From the NCBI GenBank assembly GCA_964612085.1, contig CAZTCJ010000097.1:1-13461 (forward strand): a DNA stretch of 13,461 nucleotides, read 5' to 3'. Both the position numbers and the translations under genes were made by a program. The number at the start of each line of letters is the position of its first letter. The first letter of the stretch is position 1. The notes beneath the pieces are model-generated. The model saw only the letters and a program-made list of their open reading frames with translations. It made no database searches and was not told the origin of the DNA. Shown piece by piece: positions 5,989 through 13,285 of the stretch. This DNA comes from CAZTCJ01 sp964612085. Lineage in GTDB: Bacteria > Pseudomonadota > Alphaproteobacteria > JAJFIK01.

Positions 5989-7887
5989 TCAGCGCTCGTC
6001 GGGGACGCGCTCAATATAGGCGTAGAATGCCGAGACAGCGGGCGGACCGCTTTGAGTCCCCGCAAACCATCCAGTCAGCGAGACCGGCCCTCGATCCAGC
6101 GTCACATCAAACTCAGCACCTGCGGCCCGACCATGAACGGGCGCGCTATGGATAACGTCGTGTAGGCGAAGCGTCGCCCACGGATGGCCTACGGGGCGCG
6201 CCGCAGGAACATCATGCAGATACAGCCGGATGCGGTAGATGCCGGCCTCTTCGACATCGAGATACCACGGCAGGGGTTCAAAGCTCTCTTCCCGCCCCAG
6301 CCAGTGCGTGTAGGGAATATCCGGCTTCGGCGGCTGGAAGCCGGGAAACCATGGCACTGCCTCGGTCGACGGCGCTTCCATCCAGTCCATCGCCGTCAGA
6401 CGGACGCCTTGTGTCTCCGCACTGCCGACAGGAATGCGCCGGACCGGAAACGCCCCGGCCGTGACATCGCTCCACCACTGGTCATAAATCGCCTGAAGGC
6501 GTGCCGCGATTTCGGGATGGCGCTTGCTGATATCCCTGGTTTGAGACGGATCCTCGACGATGTCGTAGAGTTGCGGCTCATCGCCACCTTCGCCCAGCAC
6601 ATAGCGCCAGCGATCCAGCAGAACGACTGCCGGCCGTGTCTTGACCGGATCGAAGACGCGCTGATTGGTGATCACGACCGCACGGTCCGCAAAAGTCTCC
6701 GAGTGCGCATCGCCCCGCAACAGACCGGCAAAACTGCTGCCATCGAGATCGGTGTCCCCTTCCGAACCTTCAAGATCGACCAGTTCCATCAGTGTCGGGA
6801 GCACGTCATAATGGGCGAGCACTGCATCGATTCTCTGGGGTCCGCTCAGGTCTCCGCCAGGCCAGCGGATCAGGAACGGCACCTTGTGGCCGCCATCGAA
6901 GACGGAATTCTTGTATCCGCGCAAACCGGCATTGAAGACCCAATCCTCATAGGCCGGATCGGCGGATCGAATCGCCTCTAGCACACGCTCCGGCTCACCG
7001 CCGAGCAACCGCTCGACCGGATAGAACGAACTGCCATTGTCGCCCATGAAGATCAGGATCGTATTCCTGGCAAGATCCCGGGCTTCCAGAAGGTCCAGGA
7101 GTTGCCCCATACGCTCGTCGATATGGGTGATCATGCCATAGAACCGCGCCATGGCCTCGGGCAGCCCCTTTTGCCTGTAGGGATCGGCATACCGGTCCGC
7201 GACCCGCCACGGCATATGCGGCGCATTCGTCGCAATATAGGCGAAGAACGGACGATCGTCGGTCTGCGTGATGAACCGCTCCGCCTCGTCGAACCAGACA
7301 TCGGTGGCGTTACCGGCATAACGCACGAGCGCTCCGTCACGCCAATAGGTATCGCCGAACTGGGTGTTGCCCCAGTAGTCCGGCGTTTGACCAACCCCAC
7401 CGCCGCCATGGATAACGCTATGCTCGAACCCCTGGTCCTGAGGACGGTACGGCGCATTATCCCCGAGATGCCATTTGCCGAAAATCGCCGTGCGATAGCC
7501 CGCGTCCCGAAGCCGTTCGGCAAGCGTGACATGCTCGGGCCCGAGGAGGGAGCGGCCCATGATGGTGTGCCACACCCCTGCGCGCAGCGAATGCTTGCCG
7601 GTCATCAAGGCGGCGCGCGTAGGCGAACAGGTGGGATCCACGTGAAACTGCGTCAGGCTTATACTTTCATCATGCAACCGGTCGAGATGCGGCGTTGCAA
7701 TGACCGGATTGTCGTGACGCCCAATGTCGCCGTATCCTTGGTCATCCGTCATGATAAGGATGATATTGGGCAAAGCGAGTTCCGCCTTGGACGTCCCTGC
7801 ATGAACCGGTGACAGGCCCGCGACAAGGAGGACAGCCAGAATGGCAGCAACAATCCGTGGAACCTGTAGTCTCTGTGAGCGGATCAT
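5989..7887 (-). CDS. Secreted type I (formylglycine) sulfatase with extra C-terminal domain
   Basis: This 632-residue exported sulfatase should hydrolyse sulfate esters of a glycan, here probably sulfated fucose. It has a signal peptide (1-30, ending SPVHA). Catalytic features of the family are visible: metal ligands DDQ (Asp48, Asp49), the CSPTRAALMTG signature with Cys87 to be oxidised to formylglycine, Lys138 and His140 in GKWHLG, His224 in NAPH, Asp283-Asn284 in GDNG, and Lys335 in DGGHKVPF. After the core (to about residue 500) comes a region of about 130 residues, Trp- and Gly-rich, that looks like a beta-sandwich. AGGGAG lies nine bases before the ATG. It follows the FAH hydrolase by 35 bp, so it is probably the last gene of the fucose operon. 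It needs a formylglycine-generating enzyme, which is not in the window. The S1 subfamily and the position of the sulfate removed cannot be decided by eye. Confidence 0.94.
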   Translation of the reverse strand: MIRSQRLQVPRIVAAILAVLLVAGLSPVHAGTSKAELALPNIILIMTDDQGYGDIGRHDNPVIATPHLDRLHDESISLTQFHVDPTCSPTRAALMTGKHSLRAGVWHTIMGRSLLGPEHVTLAERLRDAGYRTAIFGKWHLGDNAPYRPQDQGFEHSVIHGGGGVGQTPDYWGNTQFGDTYWRDGALVRYAGNATDVWFDEAERFITQTDDRPFFAYIATNAPHMPWRVADRYADPYRQKGLPEAMARFYGMITHIDERMGQLLDLLEARDLARNTILIFMGDNGSSFYPVERLLGGEPERVLEAIRSADPAYEDWVFNAGLRGYKNSVFDGGHKVPFLIRWPGGDLSGPQRIDAVLAHYDVLPTLMELVDLEGSEGDTDLDGSSFAGLLRGDAHSETFADRAVVITNQRVFDPVKTRPAVVLLDRWRYVLGEGGDEPQLYDIVEDPSQTRDISKRHPEIAARLQAIYDQWWSDVTAGAFPVRRIPVGSAETQGVRLTAMDWMEAPSTEAVPWFPGFQPPKPDIPYTHWLGREESFEPLPWYLDVEEAGIYRIRLYLHDVPAARPVGHPWATLRLHDVIHSAPVHGRAAGAEFDVTLDRGPVSLTGWFAGTQSGPPAVSAFYAYIERVPDER

Positions 7888-7922
7888 CTATCGTGTCTCC
7901 CTGAGCAAGGGCCGCTGCGCTG

Positions 7923-8771
7923 TTACGGTGCCCTGACAACCTTCTGATGCTGACGTCCGAGTCCTTCGATCCCAAGGTCCATAACCTGACCTGCCCGCAG
8001 ATAAACCGGATTCGGCTTCTGACCCAGGCCGACGCCCGGCGGCGTTCCTGTCGAAATGATGTCGCCGGGCTGAAGGCTCATGAACTGGCTGATATAGTGA
8101 ATGAGGAACGGCACTTGAAACACCATGGTCCTCGTGGAACCGTGCTGATAGTGCCGTCCGTCGACGGAGAGATCCATGGTCAGATTGTGCGGATCCGGGA
8201 TTTCATCGGCGGTGACCAGCCATGGCCCGATCGGACCGAACGTATCGGCGCTCTTCCCTTTGACCCATTGTCCGCCGCGCTCCATCTGAAAGGCACGTTC
8301 GGACACGTCATTCACCACGCAATAGCCGGCCACATGGGCCATGGCGTCCTCCAGGGCGACGTACCGCGCAGCAGTTCCGATCACGACGCCGAGCTCCACT
8401 TCCCAGTCAGTCTTTTCCGATCCACGCGGCAGCACCACGTCATCATTGGGCCCGCAGATCGCGCTCGTTGCTTTCATGAACAAAATCGGTTCGTCCGGGA
8501 GATCGGCGCCGGTTTCCGCTGCATGGTCCGAATAGTTGAGCCCGATACAGATGAATTTTCCAACCCGTCCGATGCACGGACCGATCCGCAGATCCGCATC
8601 AATGACGGGCAGGTCCGCATCATCCAGACTTTTCAACCGGGCAAGGCTCTCCGGTGCCAGAACATCGCCAGCAATGTCAGTGACATGCCCCGACAGACCG
8701 CGAATCCGGCCTTCCCTGTCGAGGCGGCCGGGCCGTTCTGCTCCGGGCGGTCCGTAGCGCAGCAGTTTCAT
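7923..8771 (-). CDS. FAH-family hydrolase, probable 2,4-diketo-3-deoxy-L-fuconate hydrolase
   Basis: This 282-residue cytoplasmic metal-dependent enzyme is assigned to the last step of the pathway, cleaving 2,4-diketo-3-deoxy-L-fuconate into pyruvate and L-lactate. The fumarylacetoacetate-hydrolase fold is shown by FICIGLNYSDHAAE (73-86), the metal ligands Glu124 and Glu126 in DWEVELGVV with Asp155 in VNDVSER, KGKSADTFGPIGPWLV (171-186), and STGTPPGVGLG near the C-terminus. Length is typical. GGAGG lies six to seven bases before the ATG, and the gap to the SDR gene is 14 bp, so they share a transcript. Related proteins are often labelled ureidoglycolate lyase; the surrounding genes make the diketo-acid hydrolase role far more likely. 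Family certain, substrate by context. Confidence 0.88.
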   Translation of the reverse strand: MKLLRYGPPGAERPGRLDREGRIRGLSGHVTDIAGDVLAPESLARLKSLDDADLPVIDADLRIGPCIGRVGKFICIGLNYSDHAAETGADLPDEPILFMKATSAICGPNDDVVLPRGSEKTDWEVELGVVIGTAARYVALEDAMAHVAGYCVVNDVSERAFQMERGGQWVKGKSADTFGPIGPWLVTADEIPDPHNLTMDLSVDGRHYQHGSTRTMVFQVPFLIHYISQFMSLQPGDIISTGTPPGVGLGQKPNPVYLRAGQVMDLGIEGLGRQHQKVVRAP

Positions 8772-8785
8772 GGCGTGCCTCCTCT

Positions 8786-9529
8786 CTAGCCTGTCCAGCC
8801 ACCGTCGATCACATGAACGGCGCCGGTCGTGAAGCCGCTTTCGTCGGCGAGCAGATAGACGGCCAGAGCGGCTACCTCTTCAGGCGTTCCGATCCTCCCC
8901 ATGGGTTGGCGCGCGATGAAGTCACGGCGGGCCTGATCTGGATCAGGCATGCGGGCCATACGCTCGGCAAGGGAAGGGCTATCGATCGTCCCCGGACAGA
9001 TCGCATTGCACCGAACGCCTTTGGTCACGAAGTCGGCGGCGACGGATTTCGTCAATCCGATGACGGCCGCCTTGGTCGTTCCGTAAACGAAGCGGTTGGG
9101 CACACCTTTGATGCTCGACGCCACGGACGCGATATTGACGATGGAGCCGCCGCCCGCCTCGAGCATCGCCGGCAGACAGATCCGGATCACCCGATACATC
9201 GCCGTGACGTTGAGATTGAGAGAGTGCGTCCAAGCGGCTTCGTCGCACTCAAGGATCGTTCCGTGATGGACGAAACCAACAGCATTGACGATCCCATCAA
9301 ATGGACCATGCGTCATTGCAAGTGCTTGGATCGCAGCACTATCGCGCGCATCGAGAGCCACACCCTGCAGTATGTGACGTTCGTTGTTCAAACTCGCGAG
9401 AGCGTCACCGTTCAAGTCCACGGCAACGACGCGCGCTCCTGCGCGCCCGCAAGCCAGCGCGCAGGCGCGCCCGATGCCCTGCCCCGCCGCCGTCACGAGA
9501 ACCGTCTTGCCCGCCAGCCGCCCGCTCAT
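8786..9529 (-). CDS. SDR dehydrogenase, probable 2-keto-3-deoxy-L-fuconate 4-dehydrogenase
   Basis: This 247-residue classical short-chain dehydrogenase is assigned to oxidation of 2-keto-3-deoxy-L-fuconate at C4 with NAD+. It shows the Rossmann motif TAAGQGIG (13-20), Asp38 after the second strand (NAD-preferring), NAVG (82-85), Ser135, and the YxxxK pair Tyr149/Lys153. PG and the C-terminal GAVHVIDGGWTG are also typical. The start ATG overlaps the lactonase stop as ATGA, a classic sign of coupled translation. The same gene set (lactonase, SDR, dehydratase) occurs in the Xanthomonas campestris fucose cluster. An L-fucose dehydrogenase role is possible, since some SDRs catalyse that step, but the aldo/keto reductase next door is the better candidate for it. 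Confidence 0.88.
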   Translation of the reverse strand: MSGRLAGKTVLVTAAGQGIGRACALACGRAGARVVAVDLNGDALASLNNERHILQGVALDARDSAAIQALAMTHGPFDGIVNAVGFVHHGTILECDEAAWTHSLNLNVTAMYRVIRICLPAMLEAGGGSIVNIASVASSIKGVPNRFVYGTTKAAVIGLTKSVAADFVTKGVRCNAICPGTIDSPSLAERMARMPDPDQARRDFIARQPMGRIGTPEEVAALAVYLLADESGFTTGAVHVIDGGWTG

Positions 9530-10368
9530 GTGCTCTCCCCCGCAACCGTCAGCCCATAGAACTGCTGTGCACTCCGGACGAACACCGCAGAGCGCGCCTC
9601 GTCATTCAACTCCGACAGCAGTCCGTGTGTCGCCTTCATCCAGGCATCGAGACCGCCGGCCAGATTGACAACAGGCCAATCACTGCCCCACATCACCCGA
9701 TCGGGACCGAAACAGTCTAGAATATGCTCTGCATACGGTTTCAGATCATCGGTTATCCAATGCGCTTTCGCTTCGGTCACCAGACCGGAGAGCTTACAGA
9801 ACGCGCGCGTCTCCGCGGCAATTATGCCCAAGTCCTTTGCCCAGGCATCGAAAGCGCCGTCCGCGATTTCAGGCTTGGCCCCGTGGTCGATGACGACTGG
9901 GAGGTCCGGATGACAGGACAAATACTGACGTAAGACAGGCAGATGACGCGGCTTGACGAGCGCATCGAAACACATGCCGTACCGAGTAAGAAGCGCGGTT
10001 CCGCGCGCAACCTCGGCGCGCAGCAGCCAGGTATCCTCCGCGATATCCTGCACCATCGGCCGCACACCCTTCAGCCACGGCGACCGGCTGAGCCGGCCGA
10101 GCACTGCCTCCAGATCGTCCGCCGCCAGATCGACCCATCCCACGACGCCCAGAACGGCCGGCTCGGCCTCGGCGACGGCAAGGAGCCGTTCGGTCTCCGC
10201 GACACTGTCGGCGGCCTGGACCAGCACCGATCCGGCAATACCATGGCGGCGGGCCTCGGCATGATAGTCGTCGAGACGAAAGCTGCGATAGATCCGATCC
10301 AGCTCCGGCGTAAGCCAGCGATAGTCAGGATGATCGAGATCCCAGATATGGTGATGACTGTCGATCAT
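9526..10368 (-). CDS. Amidohydrolase-family L-fuconolactonase
   Basis: This 280-residue cytoplasmic enzyme of the amidohydrolase 2 (COG3618) group opens L-fucono-lactone to L-fuconate. The barrel motifs are DSHHHIWD at the N-terminus (His5 and His7 as the HxH pair), KGVRPMVQ (100-107), VIDHGAKP (159-166, His162) and MWGSDWPVV (226-234, Asp230), all standard for sugar lactonases of this group. The start lies six bases after the reductase stop with only a weak ribosome-binding site, so translation is probably coupled to that gene. The stop overlaps the SDR start. Related proteins also act on rhamnonolactone; the dehydratase partner favours fuconolactone. Confidence 0.92.
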   Translation of the reverse strand: MIDSHHHIWDLDHPDYRWLTPELDRIYRSFRLDDYHAEARRHGIAGSVLVQAADSVAETERLLAVAEAEPAVLGVVGWVDLAADDLEAVLGRLSRSPWLKGVRPMVQDIAEDTWLLRAEVARGTALLTRYGMCFDALVKPRHLPVLRQYLSCHPDLPVVIDHGAKPEIADGAFDAWAKDLGIIAAETRAFCKLSGLVTEAKAHWITDDLKPYAEHILDCFGPDRVMWGSDWPVVNLAGGLDAWMKATHGLLSELNDEARSAVFVRSAQQFYGLTVAGEST

Positions 10369-10374
10369 GATGTC

Positions 10375-11430
10375 TCAAGCCGCTTGCGGCACCGGTGCCT
10401 CCGGGTGCAGAAGGCCGGCGCTTCGCAGGTCGCGCCACAGGCCATCCGGCACACTCCATCCGGCATTGCGCACGTTCTGGCGCACTTCATCGGGCGATCG
10501 CATGCCCGGAATCACGGACACGACATTTGGATGAGCCAACGGGAAACGCAACGCGGCCGCTTGGAGCGGCACTCCGTAGGCATCACAGATATCATGGAGA
10601 CGAAGTGCCCGCGACAAGGTGACCGGATCGACCTGCTCGTAATTGTAAGGCGCGCCAGGATGCGGACGCGACGCCAACAGGCCCGAATTGAAGGGGCCGC
10701 CAATGATCACCGAAACGGAGCGCCGCGTGCACTCTGGCAGCAGCGTGTCGAGCGCGCTTTGTTCCAGCAGGGTATAGCGCCCGGCCAGCAGCAGACAATC
10801 GAGATCGGCCACGGCCAGGACATCCAGACAGACGGCACACTCATTGACACCGAGGCCAATCGCACCAACGGTTCCCGATTGTTTCATGTCATTGAGCGTC
10901 GGCAGCGCCTCATCGATGACTTGGCGGAGCACGCCGGGATGCGCCTCGCGTCCATGGGTCTGTGCGCCTATATCGTGGACCAGAACGATGTCGAGCCGTT
11001 CCGTGTCGAGACGGTCGCAACTCTCCTCGACCGACCGACGAACAGCGCTAGCGGAATAGTCAAAGTGCGGACGAAATGGAAGCGGATCGGCGAAGCCTAC
11101 ATCAGGCGGCGTCTCGCCCGACATCAGCGGATGAAGGAGGCGCCCCACTTTAGTTGACAGCACGAGTTGCTCGCGCGGCAATGCCGCGCGAAGCGATTGC
11201 CCGATCCGCTTCTCGCTCAAGCCAAATCCGTAGTAAGGCGCCGTATCGATGAAACTCACGCCGTGCTCATGCGCGGTTTCGAGCGCCGCGCACGCCATGT
11301 CGTCGCTCACAGGTTTGTAAAGATTGCCGAGCGCCGCGCCACCAAACCCCAGTGCGGGAACATGGACCGCTGTTTGCCCTAATTGGGACCAGTGTCGATC
11401 GCGGATACTGGGACAGTGGTCGAACTGCAA
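10375..11430 (-). CDS. Aldo/keto reductase, probable L-fucose dehydrogenase
   Basis: This 351-residue cytoplasmic NAD(P)+-dependent enzyme is assigned to oxidation of L-fucose to L-fuconolactone. The catalytic tetrad is visible as Asp62 and Tyr67 in FIDTAPYYGFGLSE, Lys94 in STKVGR and His152 in LVHDIG. Wording such as LGFGGAALGNLY and the D-threo-aldose 1-dehydrogenase / pyridoxal 4-dehydrogenase-like layout support sugar oxidation at C1. The start is inferred to be TTG at 11428-11430: GAGGGG precedes it by nine bases and no other start lies before the first beta strand. It is the first gene of the operon that continues through lactonase, SDR, FAH hydrolase and sulfatase. It diverges from the dehydratase across 169 bp. 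Family certain; substrate by context. Confidence 0.9.
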   Translation of the reverse strand: MQFDHCPSIRDRHWSQLGQTAVHVPALGFGGAALGNLYKPVSDDMACAALETAHEHGVSFIDTAPYYGFGLSEKRIGQSLRAALPREQLVLSTKVGRLLHPLMSGETPPDVGFADPLPFRPHFDYSASAVRRSVEESCDRLDTERLDIVLVHDIGAQTHGREAHPGVLRQVIDEALPTLNDMKQSGTVGAIGLGVNECAVCLDVLAVADLDCLLLAGRYTLLEQSALDTLLPECTRRSVSVIIGGPFNSGLLASRPHPGAPYNYEQVDPVTLSRALRLHDICDAYGVPLQAAALRFPLAHPNVVSVIPGMRSPDEVRQNVRNAGWSVPDGLWRDLRSAGLLHPEAPVPQAA

Positions 11431-11599
11431 CTGACTTTTCCCCTCACATTTTCTGTTTCATATTTGTATAGTGTTCTTCATGGGCGGTCCAGCCGTTTTC
11501 GCGCAACCGCCAGACGCAGCCCAGGACATGGCGGACGAGGAGACAGACTTGCCCATTGTTGGGGCGAAACATCGTACGAAGAGCGTGTTGCGAGGAAGC
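11431..11599. promoter_or_regulatory. Divergent control region between reductase operon and dehydratase
   Basis: This 169-bp region must drive both directions. Its left 40 bp is AT-rich and holds the shared word (11453-11466). A possible plus-strand promoter is CTCACA (11443-11448), 18 bp, TATAGT (11467-11472). The same TATA element reads TATACA on the minus strand and could serve as a -10 for the reductase operon. The dehydratase would then have a leader of about 120 bases, GC-rich and of no recognised function. Promoter calls are by eye and tentative. Confidence 0.45.
11453..11466. promoter_or_regulatory. Candidate operator: CTGTTTCATATTTG (shared motif, copy 2)
   Basis: This 14-bp word is the exact reverse complement of 5887-5900 in the esterase promoter region. 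Here it lies between the putative -35 and -10 of the dehydratase promoter and just upstream of the reductase start, so one bound protein could control both directions. The right half (TGTATA rather than TGAAC) is less symmetric than in copy 1. The role is inferred from the repetition and position. Confidence 0.55.
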
Positions 11600-12922
11600 A
11601 TGACACCTGTCACGATCAAGAACATTCGAACCGCCGATCTGCGCTTTCCCACGTCACGCGGCTTGCATGGATCGGATGCGATGAATGCGGCGCCGGATTA
11701 TTCCTGCGCCTATGTTGTGCTGGAAACCTCCGATCCCGGCCTGACCGGCTATGGCCTCACTTTTACAATCGGCCGCGGCAACGAATTGTGCGTCGCTGCG
11801 GTGGATGCCTTGGCCCCGCTTGTCCTTGGGCGCGACCTCGATGGCATCGAGAATGGCTTTGGGGCCTTCTGGCGCACCGTTGTCGGGGACAGCCAACTGC
11901 GCTGGCTCGGCCCCGAGAAAGGTGTCGTGCATCTTGCGGCCGCAGCGATCGTCAACGCGGTCTGGGACGCGCTGGCCAAGCGGGCCGGCAAACCCGTCTG
12001 GCAGTATGTCGCCCATATGCCAAGCGAACAGATCGTCTCGGCGATCGACTTTCGTCATATCACGGACTTTATCACGCCTGAGCGGGCCCTCGAACGTCTG
12101 AAAGGCCTGGAATCCTCGCGCGCGACGCGCACGGAAACCCTTTTGTCGACCGGCTATCCCGCCTATACGACCTCGGCCGGATGGCTCGGCTATGCTGATA
12201 CGACCTTCAAGAACCTGCTGCACACCGCCCTCGACGCAGGCTGGCGGCGCATGAAGATCAAGGTCGGGCGCGACCTGCACACCGATATGCGCCGCCTCGG
12301 CATAGCCCGCGACATCGTCGGGCCCGACGCGCTTCTCATGATCGATGCCAACCAGGTCTGGGATGTCGGCGAGGCAATCGCCAATATCAACGCCTTGGCG
12401 GAGTTCGGTCTGCACTGGGTTGAAGAACCGACAAGTCCGGACGATATTATCGGCCACCATAGCATCGCCGGCGCTGTGGCTCCGGTCCGGCTGGCCAGCG
12501 GCGAGCACTGCCACAACCGGATCATGTTCAAACAGTTCATCCAGACCGGTGCGTTGTCTTTCCTTCAGGTTGATGCCTGCCGTTTGGCCGGCCTCAACGA
12601 AGTGCTCGCCGTCTGCCTGATGGCAGCAGAACGCGATATTCCAGTCTGCCCGCATGCCGGCGGCGTCGGCCTGTCGGAATACGCCCAGCACCTGTCCATG
12701 ATCGACTATATCTGCTTCAGCGGTACGCTGACCGATCGTGTGATCGAGCACGGCGGCCAGCTGCACGGCCTGTTCTATGAGCCGATCGAGATCGTTGAGA
12801 GCGCCTATATGCCGCCTGCTCGGCCCGGCTTTAGTATCGATCTGAGGCCCGGCGTGTTCGAACGCCATCTGTTCCCGTACGGCGCCGAATGGGCCGGTAC
12901 CGCCGACACCTATCAGTCGTGA
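11600..12922 (+). CDS. L-fuconate dehydratase (enolase superfamily)
   Basis: This 440-residue Mg-dependent cytoplasmic enzyme removes water from L-fuconate to give 2-keto-3-deoxy-L-fuconate. The mandelate-racemase-type barrel residues are all present: Lys219 and Lys221 in the KxK motif (MKIKVGRD), metal ligands Asp249 (DANQVWD), Glu275 (WVEEP) and Glu302 (SGEHCH), and His352 in CPHAGGVGL. The N-terminal cap has DLRFPTSRGLHGSDAMN, characteristic of fuconate dehydratases. Spacing and length agree to about one residue with the characterised Xanthomonas campestris enzyme as I recall it. The start chosen is ATG 11600, which matches the family N-terminus; GAGGA lies only three bases before it, a short spacing. 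The frame stays open upstream to 11471 but that part is not family-like. It is the only plus-strand gene, and its end overlaps the mutarotase end by 10 bp. Confidence 0.95.
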   Translation: MTPVTIKNIRTADLRFPTSRGLHGSDAMNAAPDYSCAYVVLETSDPGLTGYGLTFTIGRGNELCVAAVDALAPLVLGRDLDGIENGFGAFWRTVVGDSQLRWLGPEKGVVHLAAAAIVNAVWDALAKRAGKPVWQYVAHMPSEQIVSAIDFRHITDFITPERALERLKGLESSRATRTETLLSTGYPAYTTSAGWLGYADTTFKNLLHTALDAGWRRMKIKVGRDLHTDMRRLGIARDIVGPDALLMIDANQVWDVGEAIANINALAEFGLHWVEEPTSPDDIIGHHSIAGAVAPVRLASGEHCHNRIMFKQFIQTGALSFLQVDACRLAGLNEVLAVCLMAAERDIPVCPHAGGVGLSEYAQHLSMIDYICFSGTLTDRVIEHGGQLHGLFYEPIEIVESAYMPPARPGFSIDLRPGVFERHLFPYGAEWAGTADTYQS

Positions 12923-13242
12923 TGAAACACCTCCTCCATTGGAGCCCACCACTCCCCGTCCGCCGCGGACGCTAAAGCCTCCTGACACGGATCGGTCAGC
13001 GCCCACCAGCGGCGCGTCGTCTCGTCCTTGCCGATGCTGGCGGCATCGGCCTCATAATCGGTACCGTGATATTCGAAATAGCCGAACAGCAGGTTCTCAG
13101 GCTCCCGCAGGAAGATCGAATAGTTACGGATATTGGCCTTGGAGATCGTCGCCAAGACGCCGGGCCAAACCGCTGCATGGAGCGCCTTGTACTCGGCAAT
13201 CTTCTCGTCGCGGATCCGGATGACCCAGGCCATGCGTTTCAT
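12913..13242 (-). CDS. RhaM-family sugar mutarotase, probably L-fucose mutarotase
   Basis: This 109-residue small cytoplasmic alpha/beta-barrel protein interconverts sugar anomers, here supplying the form of L-fucose that the dehydrogenase oxidises. It matches the L-rhamnose mutarotase family over its whole length, with Tyr18 and His22 at the same positions as the catalytic residues of Escherichia coli RhaM, plus the conserved NYSIFLREPENLLFGYFEY block (40-58), RRWW (77-80) and the C-terminal MEEVFH. GAGGAT lies about nine bases before the chosen ATG. It follows the partial gene upstream by 43 bp, probably in one operon. It is convergent with the dehydratase, sharing 10 bp. L-rhamnose specificity cannot be excluded from sequence alone, but every neighbour points to fucose. 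Confidence 0.92.
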   Translation of the reverse strand: MKRMAWVIRIRDEKIAEYKALHAAVWPGVLATISKANIRNYSIFLREPENLLFGYFEYHGTDYEADAASIGKDETTRRWWALTDPCQEALASAADGEWWAPMEEVFHHD

Positions 13243-13285
13243 TGTGGCATCCTCACTTATGGCCCGGGTCTTCGCGTTGGCTGGT

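Noticed and set aside
7947..8789. Plus-strand frame of 280 codons opposite the FAH hydrolase
   Set aside because: It is antisense to an intact FAH-family gene with metal ligands; no recognisable motif.
9425..9475. Dense GCGCGC-like run in the dehydrogenase gene
   Set aside because: It encodes the Ala/Gly/Arg-rich region around the Rossmann motif and reflects GC-rich codon use, not a repeat element.
10379..10390. Palindrome GCCGCTTGCGGC at the end of the reductase gene
   Set aside because: It is a short symmetric run inside coding sequence with a two-base loop; too small and too GC-biased to call functional.
9943..11157. Plus-strand frame of 404 codons across the lactonase and reductase
   Set aside because: It spans two well-supported minus-strand genes, is Arg/His-rich with no domain, and has no ribosome-binding signal fitting a gene.
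11444..11572. Minus-strand 42-codon frame in the divergent region
   Set aside because: It is short, has no clear ribosome-binding site, and would cover the shared operator word; kept only as a possibility in the findings.
11471..11599. N-terminal extension of the dehydratase from GTG 11471
   Set aside because: The extra 43 residues have no counterpart in the family, the GTG overlaps the putative -10 box, and ATG 11600 gives the expected length.
11654..13006. Long minus-strand open frame (450 codons) across the dehydratase
   Set aside because: It is antisense to a dehydratase with every catalytic residue in place; high GC content keeps opposite frames open.
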